This document shows, piece by piece, positions 50,539-58,177 of a stretch of DNA of 64,000 bases. A model generated the notes under the pieces. That model ran no database searches, had not been told where the DNA came from, and saw nothing but the letters and a program-made list of their open reading frames with translations. Each line of letters starts with the position of its first letter. Positions within the stretch are counted from its first letter, which is position 1. The DNA lies in assembly GCA_947581795.1 (NCBI GenBank), contig CANPVS010000006.1, positions 1 through 64,000 of the forward strand, read 5' to 3'. Source of the DNA: an uncultured Oscillospiraceae bacterium (GTDB taxonomy: Bacteria; Bacillota; Clostridia; Oscillospirales; Oscillospiraceae). A program made the position numbers and the translations under genes.

Positions 50539-50568
50539 TTGTTTCTTAGCAAAATCACGATTTATGTT
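50539..50568 (+). promoter_or_regulatory. possible promoter of the recombinase gene
   Basis: TTGTTT at 50539-50544, 18-nt spacer, TATGTT at 50563-50568. Moderate match only; no better candidate was found before the gene. Confidence 0.3.
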
Positions 50569-50668
50569 GGGGCGGCTTCCTCGTACCGAATATATGACTT
50601 TCTCAGAGGGGATGTATATCCGAAAAGCTCTCCTTTCGTGTAAAATGGATGAAAGGAGGGAATAGAAA

Positions 50669-51508
50669 ATGTTTCTGATAGAAAGAGCAGAGTTGGAAAG
50701 CTTCCGGGCGTATCTGCGGGAGCGGGAGTGCAGCGCCGCAACGGTAGATAAGTATATGCACGACGTGGGGCTTCTGGCGGCGTTCTGCGGCGGACGGGTC
50801 GAAGATAAGGGCACGCTCATCGCGTTCAAGGAGGAACTTCAGGCAAAGGGTTACGCCGCGTCCAGCGTCAACTCCATGCTGGCGGCGGTAAACTGTTACC
50901 TGGCCTTTGCCGGCCGCACTGAGTGGAAGCTGCGGTATCTGAAAGTGCAGAGGACAAACTTTGTCTGCAAGGAGAAAGAACTGACTGAGCAGGAGTATCA
51001 CAAGCTGGTGGAGACGGCCAGAGCGATGGGGGACAGCCGCCTGGCCATGCTGGTGCAGACGATTTGCGCCACGGGCATCCGGGTCAGCGAAGTGCGGGCC
51101 ATCACAGTGGAGAGCCTGCGGACCGGGCAAGCGGAGATACGGAACAAGGGACGCATCCGGATCATCCTGCTTCCTAAGAGGCTATGCGCGGACCTTTTGA
51201 AATACTGCCGGGAAAGAGGCATTTCCAAAGGTCAGATATTCGTGACAAGGAGCGGCCGGCCGCTGGACCGGAGCAACATCTGGAAGATGATGAAGCGGCT
51301 GGGAGAGATGGCGAAAGTGAGCGCGGCGAAGGTGTTTCCCCATAACCTGCGGCATCTGTTCGCCCGAACCTATTACAAGACCTATAAGGACATCGTGCGC
51401 CTGGCGGACATCCTCGGTCACGCCAGCGTGGATACCACGCGCATCTATACGGTCCGGACAGGAAAAGAACAGCAGCGGCAGATAGAGCGCCTGCCGCTGC
51501 TGTTATAG
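50669..51508 (+). CDS. tyrosine recombinase, probable DNA invertase of the adjacent switch
   Basis: A 279-residue tyrosine site-specific recombinase. Residues 1-85 form the SAM-like core-binding domain; 100-275 form the catalytic domain. All catalytic residues are visible: Arg138 (ATGIRVSE), Lys160 (RNKGRIR), His225 and Arg228 (PHNLRHLFA), His251 (LGHAS) and Tyr260 (RIYT). AAGGAGG precedes the ATG. No phage or transposon genes are nearby. The gene ends 11 bp from an inverted-repeat site, so inversion of the next segment is the likely job, as with FimB/FimE-type systems (inference). Moderately lower GC than the neighbouring housekeeping genes suggests the locus was acquired. Confidence 0.9.
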   Translation: MFLIERAELESFRAYLRERECSAATVDKYMHDVGLLAAFCGGRVEDKGTLIAFKEELQAKGYAASSVNSMLAAVNCYLAFAGRTEWKLRYLKVQRTNFVCKEKELTEQEYHKLVETARAMGDSRLAMLVQTICATGIRVSEVRAITVESLRTGQAEIRNKGRIRIILLPKRLCADLLKYCRERGISKGQIFVTRSGRPLDRSNIWKMMKRLGEMAKVSAAKVFPHNLRHLFARTYYKTYKDIVRLADILGHASVDTTRIYTVRTGKEQQRQIERLPLLL

Positions 51509-51519
51509 AAAACAGTATG

Positions 51520-51543
51520 ACCACATAATCGGTGTTATGTGGT
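51520..51543. repeat. left inverted repeat (recombination site)
   Basis: A 24-bp site with arms ACCACATAA and TTATGTGGT around a 6-bp asymmetric core TCGGTG. This is the classic form of a tyrosine-recombinase crossover site. The palindrome extends outwards to 14-bp arms (51515-51548). It is the exact reverse complement of 51777-51800. Confidence 0.92.
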
Positions 51544-51579
51544 CATACCAAAATAGAACACTTACCCGTGTTCCAAGGA

Positions 51580-51608
51580 ATTATACATTGTTTCGAACTT
51601 ATTGTCAA
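51580..51608 (-). promoter_or_regulatory. invertible promoter (full consensus), pointing away from the operon
   Basis: Minus strand TTGACA (51608-51603), 17-nt spacer, TATAAT (51585-51580). As sequenced it would transcribe through the left repeat and antisense into the recombinase gene. Confidence 0.88.
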
Positions 51609-51736
51609 CTAAATGAGGCTTTCCAGATACTTGAAACCACCAGATTATCTGTGGTTTTAACTAAATTGTAACTATATATTGTTGTTTAGGCACAGATCAT
51701 TTTGACTGTGTCCTCTGCTTCTTGCTGTGAATGTGT

Positions 51737-51765
51737 CCCCTGCATCATCTGATGCAGGGGCTTTT
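51737..51765 (+). terminator. terminator inside the invertible segment, facing the operon
   Basis: An 11-bp stem CCCCTGCATCA / TGATGCAGGGG with a two-base centre, then CTTTT and a further TTTTT at 51770-51774. In this orientation it would block read-through into the polysaccharide genes. Confidence 0.85.
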
Positions 51766-51776
51766 GCTGTTTTTAC

Positions 51777-51800
51777 ACCACATAACACCGATTATGTGGT
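51777..51800. repeat. right inverted repeat (recombination site)
   Basis: A 24-bp exact reverse complement of the left site: arms ACCACATAA and TTATGTGGT with core CACCGA. The opposite core orientation predicts inversion, not deletion. The GAGGGGGG ribosome site of the helicase gene begins at 51801. Confidence 0.92.
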
Positions 51801-51814
51801 GAGGGGGGCGGCGC

Positions 51815-53917
51815 GTGGGCATCGAATTGTATCCGCACAACGAAAAAGCCTATCGCGCAGTCCGGAAAATGCTGGACGAGAAGGGGCTCGCCGCCGTGGT
51901 CCATCCTACGGGGACGGGCAAGTCCTTCATTGCTTTCAAGCTGTGTGAGGACGAGCCCAACAGGATGGTCTGCTGGCTCTCTCCCAGTGAATATATCTTC
52001 GAGACCCAGCTTGAAAATTTGAAGCGGACCTTCGGTTTCGAGCCGGCGAATATCAAGTTTTATACCTATGCCAAGCTCATGATGATGAGCGATGCGGAAA
52101 TGGCAGAGATAAAGCCAGATATCCTTGTTTTGGATGAATTTCATCGGGCAGGTGCGGAGATGTGGGGGCAGGGCGTGCAGCGGCTGTTTGGGATGTATCC
52201 CAATGCTTCTGCACTGGGCCTGTCGGCCACATCGGTGCGGTATCTGGATAATCAGCGGGATATGGCAGATGAGTTGTTCGGCAGCAATGTGGCCAGCGAG
52301 ATGACGCTGGGCGAGGCTATCGTCCGGGGCATTCTGCCTGAACCGAAGTATGTGACCACGGTGTTCAAGTACCAGCAGGACCTGGAGCGCTGGCAGAAGC
52401 GGGTGGACTCAGCCCGGGCCTTCGGCATCCGGGACGAGGCGCAAAAATACCTAGATGCACTGCGCCGGGCGCTGGAGCAGGCAGACGGGCTGGATGTCAT
52501 ATTTCAAAAGCACATCGCGAACTGCACCGGGAAGTATATCGTGTTCTGCGCCAATGTGGAGCACATGCGGGAGATGCAAAGCCATGTGTCAGAGTGGTTC
52601 GGGGCCATAGACCGCGAGCCGCATTGCTATGAGGTCTATTCAGAGGATCCCACGACTAGCAGGGATTTCGCGGCGTTCAAGGCGGATGTGAGCAAGCACC
52701 TGAAGCTTCTGTTCTGCGTGGACATGCTCAATGAGGGCGTCCACGTGCCGGGGGTGTCGGGGGTGATCCTGTTCCGGCCTACCATTTCGCCAATCGTGTA
52801 CAAGCAGCAGATAGGCCGCGCCCTGACGGCAGGCGACGCCGATACGCCGCTGATCATGGATGTGGTGAACAATGTGGAGAACCTGACCAGCGTCGGTGCG
52901 CTCCAGGAGGAAATGGCGACGGCCATCCAGCGGATGTATCTGACCGGCGAGGGCGGCAATATTGTGACGGAGCGGTTTCGGGTGATCGAACAGGTACAGG
53001 ACTGCCACAAGCTGTTTGAGGGGCTGCAAAAGGCCCTTACGGGCACATGGGAGCAGTATTTCCAGGCTGCCAGCGCCTACTACGCCGAGCACGGCGATCT
53101 GAATGTTCCTAAGCGGTATGCGGCGAACGGTCTGTGCCTTGGCTCCTGGATAACTACTCAGAGACTGGTGCGCAGCGGTAGACAGGCTGGACGCCTGACC
53201 GACCAGCAGATCGCCCGGCTGGACAGCATCGGGATGGTATGGGAGAACAGGTTGGAGACGGCCTGGGAGCGGAACTTCTCCTATGCGGAGCAGTACTACG
53301 CTGAGTATGGGGACCTTATGGTCCCGGTGAAGTATGTGACCGAGGATGGATTCAGGCTGGGGGTATGGATATCGAATCTGCGGACCCAGCGCACCAACGG
53401 CGAACAGCGGACAGTGCTGACGGAGGAGCGGATAGAGCGGCTCGATGCCATAGGGATGCAGTGGGACGCTGTCAGTGTTCGGTGGGAACAGAACTATCTG
53501 GAGGCACTACAGTATTACCAGAAACACGGTGATTTGAATGTGCCGGCGGGATACAAGACAGATAGTGGATTCAGTTTAGGTGCGTGGATACGGAACCTTC
53601 GCCAGGCTCGGCAGCATAGAGGCAATAATCGGCCGCTTTCAGAGGACCAGATCAGGCGGCTGGACGCGATAGGGATGCAGTGGGACAACCGCTATGAGAG
53701 CCAATGGAGCCAGGCGTATCGGGACGCGGAGGTCTATTTCCGTCAGCATGGGACACTGGATATGCCGGTGGCATATAGGTCCCCGGATGGCCTGGCCCTT
53801 GGAAAATGGGTCCGCCGGCAGCGATACGCTCTGCAGGCCGCGGAGGGGGAAACATCTCCCCGAACGGCCGAGCGCAGGGCGCTGCTGGACAAGATCGGCA
53901 TGAACTGGGGCGCGTAA
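51815..53917 (+). CDS. SF2 helicase with four helicase-associated (HA) repeats
   Basis: A 700-residue protein, first gene of the switch-controlled operon. Residues 20-390 are an SF2 motor: Walker A HPTGTGKS, LVLDEFHRAG (DEFH box), SATSVRY, and QIGRAL as motif VI. Residues 408-700 are four HA repeats of about 70 residues (W-x-x-x-x-x-x-A-x-x-Y-x-x-x-x-G-D-L-x-V-P, ending I-G-M-x-W), a small helical nucleic-acid-binding module. No nuclease or methylase domain is present. The start is GTG at 51815, with GAGGGGGG next to the right repeat. Role unknown; it could aid transcription through the locus, act on the switch DNA, or be a defence remnant. Confidence 0.85.
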   Translation: MGIELYPHNEKAYRAVRKMLDEKGLAAVVHPTGTGKSFIAFKLCEDEPNRMVCWLSPSEYIFETQLENLKRTFGFEPANIKFYTYAKLMMMSDAEMAEIKPDILVLDEFHRAGAEMWGQGVQRLFGMYPNASALGLSATSVRYLDNQRDMADELFGSNVASEMTLGEAIVRGILPEPKYVTTVFKYQQDLERWQKRVDSARAFGIRDEAQKYLDALRRALEQADGLDVIFQKHIANCTGKYIVFCANVEHMREMQSHVSEWFGAIDREPHCYEVYSEDPTTSRDFAAFKADVSKHLKLLFCVDMLNEGVHVPGVSGVILFRPTISPIVYKQQIGRALTAGDADTPLIMDVVNNVENLTSVGALQEEMATAIQRMYLTGEGGNIVTERFRVIEQVQDCHKLFEGLQKALTGTWEQYFQAASAYYAEHGDLNVPKRYAANGLCLGSWITTQRLVRSGRQAGRLTDQQIARLDSIGMVWENRLETAWERNFSYAEQYYAEYGDLMVPVKYVTEDGFRLGVWISNLRTQRTNGEQRTVLTEERIERLDAIGMQWDAVSVRWEQNYLEALQYYQKHGDLNVPAGYKTDSGFSLGAWIRNLRQARQHRGNNRPLSEDQIRRLDAIGMQWDNRYESQWSQAYRDAEVYFRQHGTLDMPVAYRSPDGLALGKWVRRQRYALQAAEGETSPRTAERRALLDKIGMNWGA

Positions 53918-53960
53918 AAAGGGATCATAAGAGAGATCAAAATAGGTGGAGAGGACGAGC

Positions 53961-54689
53961 TTGGACGCGGAGAGCAGAACAGCGACGGTGGTGGAAGCGC
54001 CGGTAAAGACGGCGGAACTCACCGGCAACACCAGCCGTACATACAAGTTCATAAAGCGGGCGTTCGATATCGCCGCATCTGCGTTGATGTCGGCGATATG
54101 CCTCATTCCCATGGCAATTATCGCGGTGATGATCATGGTCAAGGATCCTGGTAACCCATTCTATATGCATAAGCGAGTGGGCCTTCACGGGAGGGAGATA
54201 TCGGTCCTCAAGTTCCGGACCATGCGCCGGGGAGCAGATGCCCTGGAGGATACGCTGACGCCGGAGCAGATGGCGGAATACAAGCGGGAGTTCAAGCTGC
54301 ATGACGATCCGAGGCTCATCGGCTACAGGAAGCCGGGTGACGGGGAGCGTTGCTTCGGCGCGATACTGCGGCGGACAAGCCTGGATGAGTTGCCGCAGAT
54401 ACTCTATAACGTGCTGATAAAAGGAGATATGTCTTTCGTAGGCCCGCGGCCGGTGCTGCGGGAGGAGCTGGAGAAGTATTACACGCCGACGGAACAGGAG
54501 GCGCTTCTGACCGTAAAGCCAGGGATCACAGGCTACTGGCAGACCCACGGGCGCAGCGACAGCACCTATGAGACGGGGGAGCGGCAGCAGCTGGAGCTGT
54601 ACTATGTGCAGAATCAGAGTCTGGCGCTGGATATAAGTGTCCTCTTTAAGACAGTATCTGTAGTTGTCCATAGGGGGGGGACTTACTAA
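53961..54689 (+). CDS. phosphoglycosyl transferase 1 (WbaP/EpsL-like sugar transferase)
   Basis: A 242-residue monotopic phosphoglycosyl transferase that starts a repeat unit on undecaprenyl phosphate. Re-entrant helix region YKFIKRAFDIAASALMSAICLIP, then HKRVGLHGREISVLKFRTM, RRTSLDELPQI (catalytic Asp-Glu), GDMSFVGPRPVL and KPGITGYWQTHGRSD. The C terminus HRGGTY matches the usual GAY-type end and is partly encoded by a G8 tract. A TTG at 53961 follows GGAGAGG by 6 nt; the GTG at 53946 lacks a site. One extra G would fuse it in frame to phosphoglycosyl transferase 2. Confidence 0.88.
   Translation: MDAESRTATVVEAPVKTAELTGNTSRTYKFIKRAFDIAASALMSAICLIPMAIIAVMIMVKDPGNPFYMHKRVGLHGREISVLKFRTMRRGADALEDTLTPEQMAEYKREFKLHDDPRLIGYRKPGDGERCFGAILRRTSLDELPQILYNVLIKGDMSFVGPRPVLREELEKYYTPTEQEALLTVKPGITGYWQTHGRSDSTYETGERQQLELYYVQNQSLALDISVLFKTVSVVVHRGGTY
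54673..54680 (+). repeat. G8 homopolymer at the phosphoglycosyl transferase junction
   Basis: Eight G inside the last codons of transferase 1 (CAT AGG GGG GGG ACT TAC TAA). At G9 the frame would run on through transferase 2; at G7 it would add an unrelated tail of about 45 residues. Confidence 0.85.
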
Positions 54690-54760
54690 GAAGAAGTGTA
54701 CACGGTTCGTGGAACTGGCGTGGATGGTCTTATCTATTTATAAAGCGCACCTTCGACATC

Positions 54761-55330
54761 ATGGCGTCTGCTGTCGTGCTCATCGTATTATCACCCCTGT
54801 TTCTTGTCGTTTCCATTTTCATCGTGCTGGATGACCCAAAAGGCTCGCCTATCTTTGTACAGACGAGGGTAGGCAAGGATGGAAAGGAATTCCGGTTTTA
54901 TAAGTTCCGCTCCATGGTGGTGGACGCAGAGGCCCAATTGGATGAGCTGTTGGCGCAGAACGAGATGGACGGGCCTGTGTTCAAGATCAAGGACGACCCG
55001 CGCATTACGCGAGTGGGGAAATTCATCCGCAAGACGAGCATAGATGAGATGCCACAGCTTTGGAATGTTCTGCGGGGCGACATGAGTATCGTTGGACCCC
55101 GACCGCCGATACCGCGGGAGGTGGTGCAGTACAGCGACTACCAGCGGCAGAGGCTGAGCGTGACGCCGGGGCTGACCTGCTACTGGCAGGTGCGGAAGGA
55201 CCGGAATATGTGCAGCTTTGATGAGTGGGTGGAGATGGATCTTCAGTACATACAGGAGAGAAGCATAGGCACAGACTTGAAGATTATCCTCAAGACCTTT
55301 GGCGCGGTTTTGGGTATGAACGGAGAATAA
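54761..55330 (+). CDS. phosphoglycosyl transferase 2, lacking its own proper start
   Basis: A 189-residue open frame from the only in-frame ATG; it is a monotopic phosphoglycosyl transferase with QTRVGKDGKEFRFYKFRSM, KTSIDEMPQLWNVLRGDMSIVGPRPP and TPGLTCYWQVRKDRN. The ATG has no ribosome site and cuts into the conserved N-terminal KRTFDI part of the membrane helix, which lies in frame upstream (from about 54725). Between the in-frame TAG (just before and into the G8 tract) and this ATG there is no ATG, GTG or TTG. Full-length protein would need a frame change at G8, giving a fused 456-residue double transferase. It may otherwise be silent. Confidence 0.82.
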   Translation: MASAVVLIVLSPLFLVVSIFIVLDDPKGSPIFVQTRVGKDGKEFRFYKFRSMVVDAEAQLDELLAQNEMDGPVFKIKDDPRITRVGKFIRKTSIDEMPQLWNVLRGDMSIVGPRPPIPREVVQYSDYQRQRLSVTPGLTCYWQVRKDRNMCSFDEWVEMDLQYIQERSIGTDLKIILKTFGAVLGMNGE

Positions 55331-55360
55331 GAGATTTAAACAAAAAGTAGGAGCACGCGG

Positions 55361-56266
55361 ATGAGAATGAAGAAACTGATCACGGATTTTGTTTGGGACG
55401 TCTATCGCCTGATGCAACGGCATTATATTACCTTTCACCTTCTTATGTGGCTGAAAGAACGGGGCATCATGCGAAATATCAGCTACCGGCTTTGGCGGTT
55501 TAATACCAAGGCTGTCAGGCCGGAAGAGGCTATGCGGAAAAGCAGGGAGTTTTTCTCTGCAAATGCGGATCGGTCTGAACGTGTGCTGTCCCTGCTTGCA
55601 GATGATAAGTCGAAAATCGTGTGGGGGGGGGTAGTGTGTTATAGAACAGAGGGTGTTCAGATAAAGCCAGAGCTTTATTCTGAAAATGATCAGTACTTTG
55701 TCAGCGATGTGATCCAGATCAATGACGGAGAAGTATTTGTTGACGTCGGCGGATTTATTGGAGATACGGTACAGGTATTTATAGATTTCACAAAAAGGGC
55801 GAAGGCCAAGTTCAAGAAGATCGTTGTCTTTGAACCGGACAAGGCGAATTGCGATTTGATAAAAAAGTATTTCGGAAAGCGCAAGGATGTTGTGCTCATA
55901 GAAAAAGGCCTCTCTGACAGAGAGAATACACTTTACTTTGTTGGCGAAGGACCGTGGGTCAGGGTCGTTGATGACCCCGAGGAGAGTACCTTCAGCGTGC
56001 CAGTGATCGATCTTGATTCCGTGCCGGAGGGACAGGACGCGACGTGGATCAAGATGGATATAGAAGGGTCTGAGATGGACGCACTGAAGGGGGCCCAGAA
56101 TGTGATCCGGCGTAACCATCCCAAGCTCACGATATGCATCTATCACAGTGATGAAGATATGCTCCGGATCGCGGAGTACATCCATGAGCTGGTCCCGGAA
56201 TATAAGCTATATGTTCGGTGCCATAAGGGTGACGGCACCGAAACGGTCTTGTATGCGATTCCGTGA
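55361..56266 (+). CDS. FkbM-family methyltransferase 1 with in-frame G9 tract
   Basis: A 301-residue protein. The N-terminal 110 residues are helical and basic. The SAM-dependent FkbM domain follows: FVDVGGFIGDTVQVFIDF (SAM loop), IVVFEPDKANCDLI, WIKMDIEGSEMDALKGAQNVI and LTICIYHSDEDM. FkbM enzymes O-methylate sugars or polyketides; here a glycan is the likely target. Nine G at 55623-55631 keep the frame as sequenced. Either G8 or G10 would meet a stop within a few codons. AGGAG precedes the ATG. Confidence 0.88.
   Translation: MRMKKLITDFVWDVYRLMQRHYITFHLLMWLKERGIMRNISYRLWRFNTKAVRPEEAMRKSREFFSANADRSERVLSLLADDKSKIVWGGVVCYRTEGVQIKPELYSENDQYFVSDVIQINDGEVFVDVGGFIGDTVQVFIDFTKRAKAKFKKIVVFEPDKANCDLIKKYFGKRKDVVLIEKGLSDRENTLYFVGEGPWVRVVDDPEESTFSVPVIDLDSVPEGQDATWIKMDIEGSEMDALKGAQNVIRRNHPKLTICIYHSDEDMLRIAEYIHELVPEYKLYVRCHKGDGTETVLYAIP
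55623..55631 (+). repeat. G9 homopolymer in FkbM methyltransferase 1
   Basis: TGG GGG GGG GTA at about residues 88-91, before the SAM loop. It is in frame (ON) at nine G; loss of one G creates TAG immediately. Confidence 0.85.
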
Positions 56267-56306
56267 AGAGACGAGCGTGAATACATAACAACAAATTGGA
56301 GAAACA

Positions 56307-57281
56307 ATGGCAATCCTGGTGACAGGCGGAGCCGGATATATCGGCTCCCATATTAACAAGCTCCTGGCCCGTGAGGGCTACGAGACGGTGGTGTTCGACA
56401 ACCTCATATACGGGCACCGGGAGGCGGTGAAGTGGGGAACGCTCATAGAAGGGGACCTGAAGAACATCGACGAGATGGAGGCGGTGTTCGAGAAGTATCC
56501 CATTGAAGCTGTGTTCCACTTCGCGGCCTATGCCTATGTGGGAGAGTCGGTGGCGGAGCCGGAGAAGTACTACTACAATAACATCGGCTGTACGCTGAAC
56601 CTCTTAAAGGTGATGCGCGAATACGGCTGTGACAAGATCATCTTTTCCTCCAGCTGCGCGACCTATGGCGAACCGGAGGAGACGCCCATCACGGAGGACA
56701 TGCCTCAGAACCCCATCAATCCCTACGGTTTTACCAAGTATGCGGTGGAGCGTATCTTCAGGGATTATGAGAAAGCCTATGGGCTGAAGTACGTGGTGCT
56801 GCGGTACTTCAATGCGGCGGGAGCGGACCCGGAGGGAGAGATCGGGGAGGCCCACGACCCGGAGACCCACATCATCCCGCTGATACTGGACGCGGCCAGC
56901 GGCAAACGGCCCAATGTGAAAGTGTTTGGGACGGACTATCCGACGAGAGACGGGAGCTGCATCCGGGACTACATCCACGTGAGCGACCTGGCGACGGCGC
57001 ACCTGCTGGCGCTGCGGCACTTGGAGGCGGGGAAAGAGAGCCAGTTTCTGAACCTGGGGAACACGAAGGGGACCAGCGTACTGGAGCTGATCGAGGCAGC
57101 GAAGCGGGTGACGGGGAAAGACATCCCGGTGGTGCTGTCGGAGCGGCGTCCTGGGGACCCGGCGATATTGGTGGGTAGCAGCGAGAAGGCGAAGCGCGTT
57201 CTTGGCTGGGAGCCCAAGTATGGGGACATAGACACCATTGTGAAGCACGCCTGGGCCTGGCACGAGAGCAAAACGTTTTAA
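56307..57281 (+). CDS. galE: UDP-glucose 4-epimerase
   Basis: A 324-residue extended SDR enzyme that interconverts UDP-Glc and UDP-Gal. NAD loop GGAGYIGSH at residues 7-15; the catalytic Ser in FSSSCATYG and YxxxK in YGFTKYAVE; substrate region RYFNAAGADPEGEIGE. It supplies UDP-galactose to Glf (59895) and to the galactosyl steps of the locus. High-GC codon use differs from its AT-richer neighbours, suggesting a mosaic locus. Confidence 0.95.
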   Translation: MAILVTGGAGYIGSHINKLLAREGYETVVFDNLIYGHREAVKWGTLIEGDLKNIDEMEAVFEKYPIEAVFHFAAYAYVGESVAEPEKYYYNNIGCTLNLLKVMREYGCDKIIFSSSCATYGEPEETPITEDMPQNPINPYGFTKYAVERIFRDYEKAYGLKYVVLRYFNAAGADPEGEIGEAHDPETHIIPLILDAASGKRPNVKVFGTDYPTRDGSCIRDYIHVSDLATAHLLALRHLEAGKESQFLNLGNTKGTSVLELIEAAKRVTGKDIPVVLSERRPGDPAILVGSSEKAKRVLGWEPKYGDIDTIVKHAWAWHESKTF

Positions 57282-57295
57282 GCCGAGGTAGGAAA

Positions 57296-58177
57296 ATGCT
57301 GAGAGATGTGATCATACAGCTTGTTGTAGCCGCCCACAAACGATATCGCATGCCGGATGATTCGATATATTTGCCGTTGCATGTGGGACATGCTGGAAAA
57401 GAAAATATCGGCTATGTCGGCGATGATACCGGAGACAATATCAGCGAATACAATGCCAGACTGTGTGAGTTGACAGGGCTGTACTGGGCATGGAAAAACT
57501 TGGACGCGGAATATATCGGGCTCGTCCACTATAGACGGCACTTTACGGCCAAAGGGCTGTTTGCGAGGCTGGGGAGGGACAAGTTCTCCTGTGTGCTGAC
57601 AGAGAAGGAGCTGCGCGGCATTTTGGAGAGGTATGACTTGGTCCTTCCCAAGGAACGGAAGTATTACATAGAGAGCCTCTGGAGCCACTTCATCCACTGT
57701 GGGTATGGCCACGAAAAAGATCTGGAGATCCTGCGCCAAGTGGTTGAAGAGGTTCAGCCAGAATATGCAGAGACATTTGAAATTGTGATGGACCGCACAC
57801 ATGGGCATATGTTCAATATGTTCATCATGAAGAGAGACATATTGGACCGGTACTGTTCTTGGCTGTTCCCGATCCTGCTGGAGGTGGACAGACGTTTGGA
57901 TATAACAGGCTATACGCCCATGGAAGCCCGGGCTGTGGCCTATTTTGGCGAGTTCATGCTGGACGTGTGGAATGAAAAGCAGAAGATACCCTTCAAGGAA
58001 TTGCCAGTCATGTTTATGGAAAAGCAGAACTGGTTGATAAAGGGAGGAGACTTTTTGAAGAGAAAACTGATAGGCGAGATCAAACGGGGGGGGGTAATCC
58101 TTCTTCCTGAAAACAGCGAGACAACAGTAGTCCGTATTGATACCGTTCGGGCTGCCTCTGAAGAGAAGGTAGCCTGA
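57296..58177 (+). CDS. DUF4422 glycosyltransferase-like protein A with G9 tract
   Basis: A 293-residue protein of the DUF4422 family, common in polysaccharide loci and thought to be glycosyltransferases. Pattern: VVAAHKRYRMPDDSIYLPLHVGHAGK, IGYVGDDTGDNIS, ELTGLYWAWKNLDAEYIGLVHYRRHF, and HMFNMFIMKRDI. Nine G at 58086-58094 lie near residue 264. Any one-base slip truncates the last 27 or so residues. It is a tandem paralogue of the next gene, which has no tract. Its stop overlaps the next ATG (TGATG). Confidence 0.85.
   Translation: MLRDVIIQLVVAAHKRYRMPDDSIYLPLHVGHAGKENIGYVGDDTGDNISEYNARLCELTGLYWAWKNLDAEYIGLVHYRRHFTAKGLFARLGRDKFSCVLTEKELRGILERYDLVLPKERKYYIESLWSHFIHCGYGHEKDLEILRQVVEEVQPEYAETFEIVMDRTHGHMFNMFIMKRDILDRYCSWLFPILLEVDRRLDITGYTPMEARAVAYFGEFMLDVWNEKQKIPFKELPVMFMEKQNWLIKGGDFLKRKLIGEIKRGGVILLPENSETTVVRIDTVRAASEEKVA
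58086..58094 (+). repeat. G9 homopolymer in DUF4422 protein A
   Basis: CGG GGG GGG GTA, in frame at nine G. At G8 the next codon is TAA; at G10 a stop follows after five codons. Confidence 0.85.

Larger units (their letters stand above)
51520..51800. other. invertible promoter segment, sequenced in the OFF orientation
   Basis: A 281-bp segment, inverted repeats included, that fills most of the 306-nt gap between the recombinase and helicase genes. It is AT-rich and non-coding. It carries a consensus promoter firing left (51580-51608, minus), an imperfect palindrome (51634-51657) and an intrinsic terminator firing right (51737-51765). Reflection about base 51660 would put the -10 at 51735-51740 on the plus strand, facing the polysaccharide operon, and move the terminator to the left side. 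Confidence 0.88.

Noticed and set aside
50483..51508. Recombinase as integrase of a prophage or conjugative element
   Set aside because: No phage, plasmid or conjugation genes and no tRNA attachment site are visible; the perfect inverted repeats beside it explain it better as an invertase.
51803..51808. G6 run in the helicase ribosome site as a fifth slippage tract
   Set aside because: Runs of six G are frequent in the housekeeping part of this window; it is explained as a ribosome site.
51815..53917. Helicase as part of a restriction or phage-defence system
   Set aside because: No methylase, nuclease or other defence gene is adjacent; it is embedded in a glycan operon.
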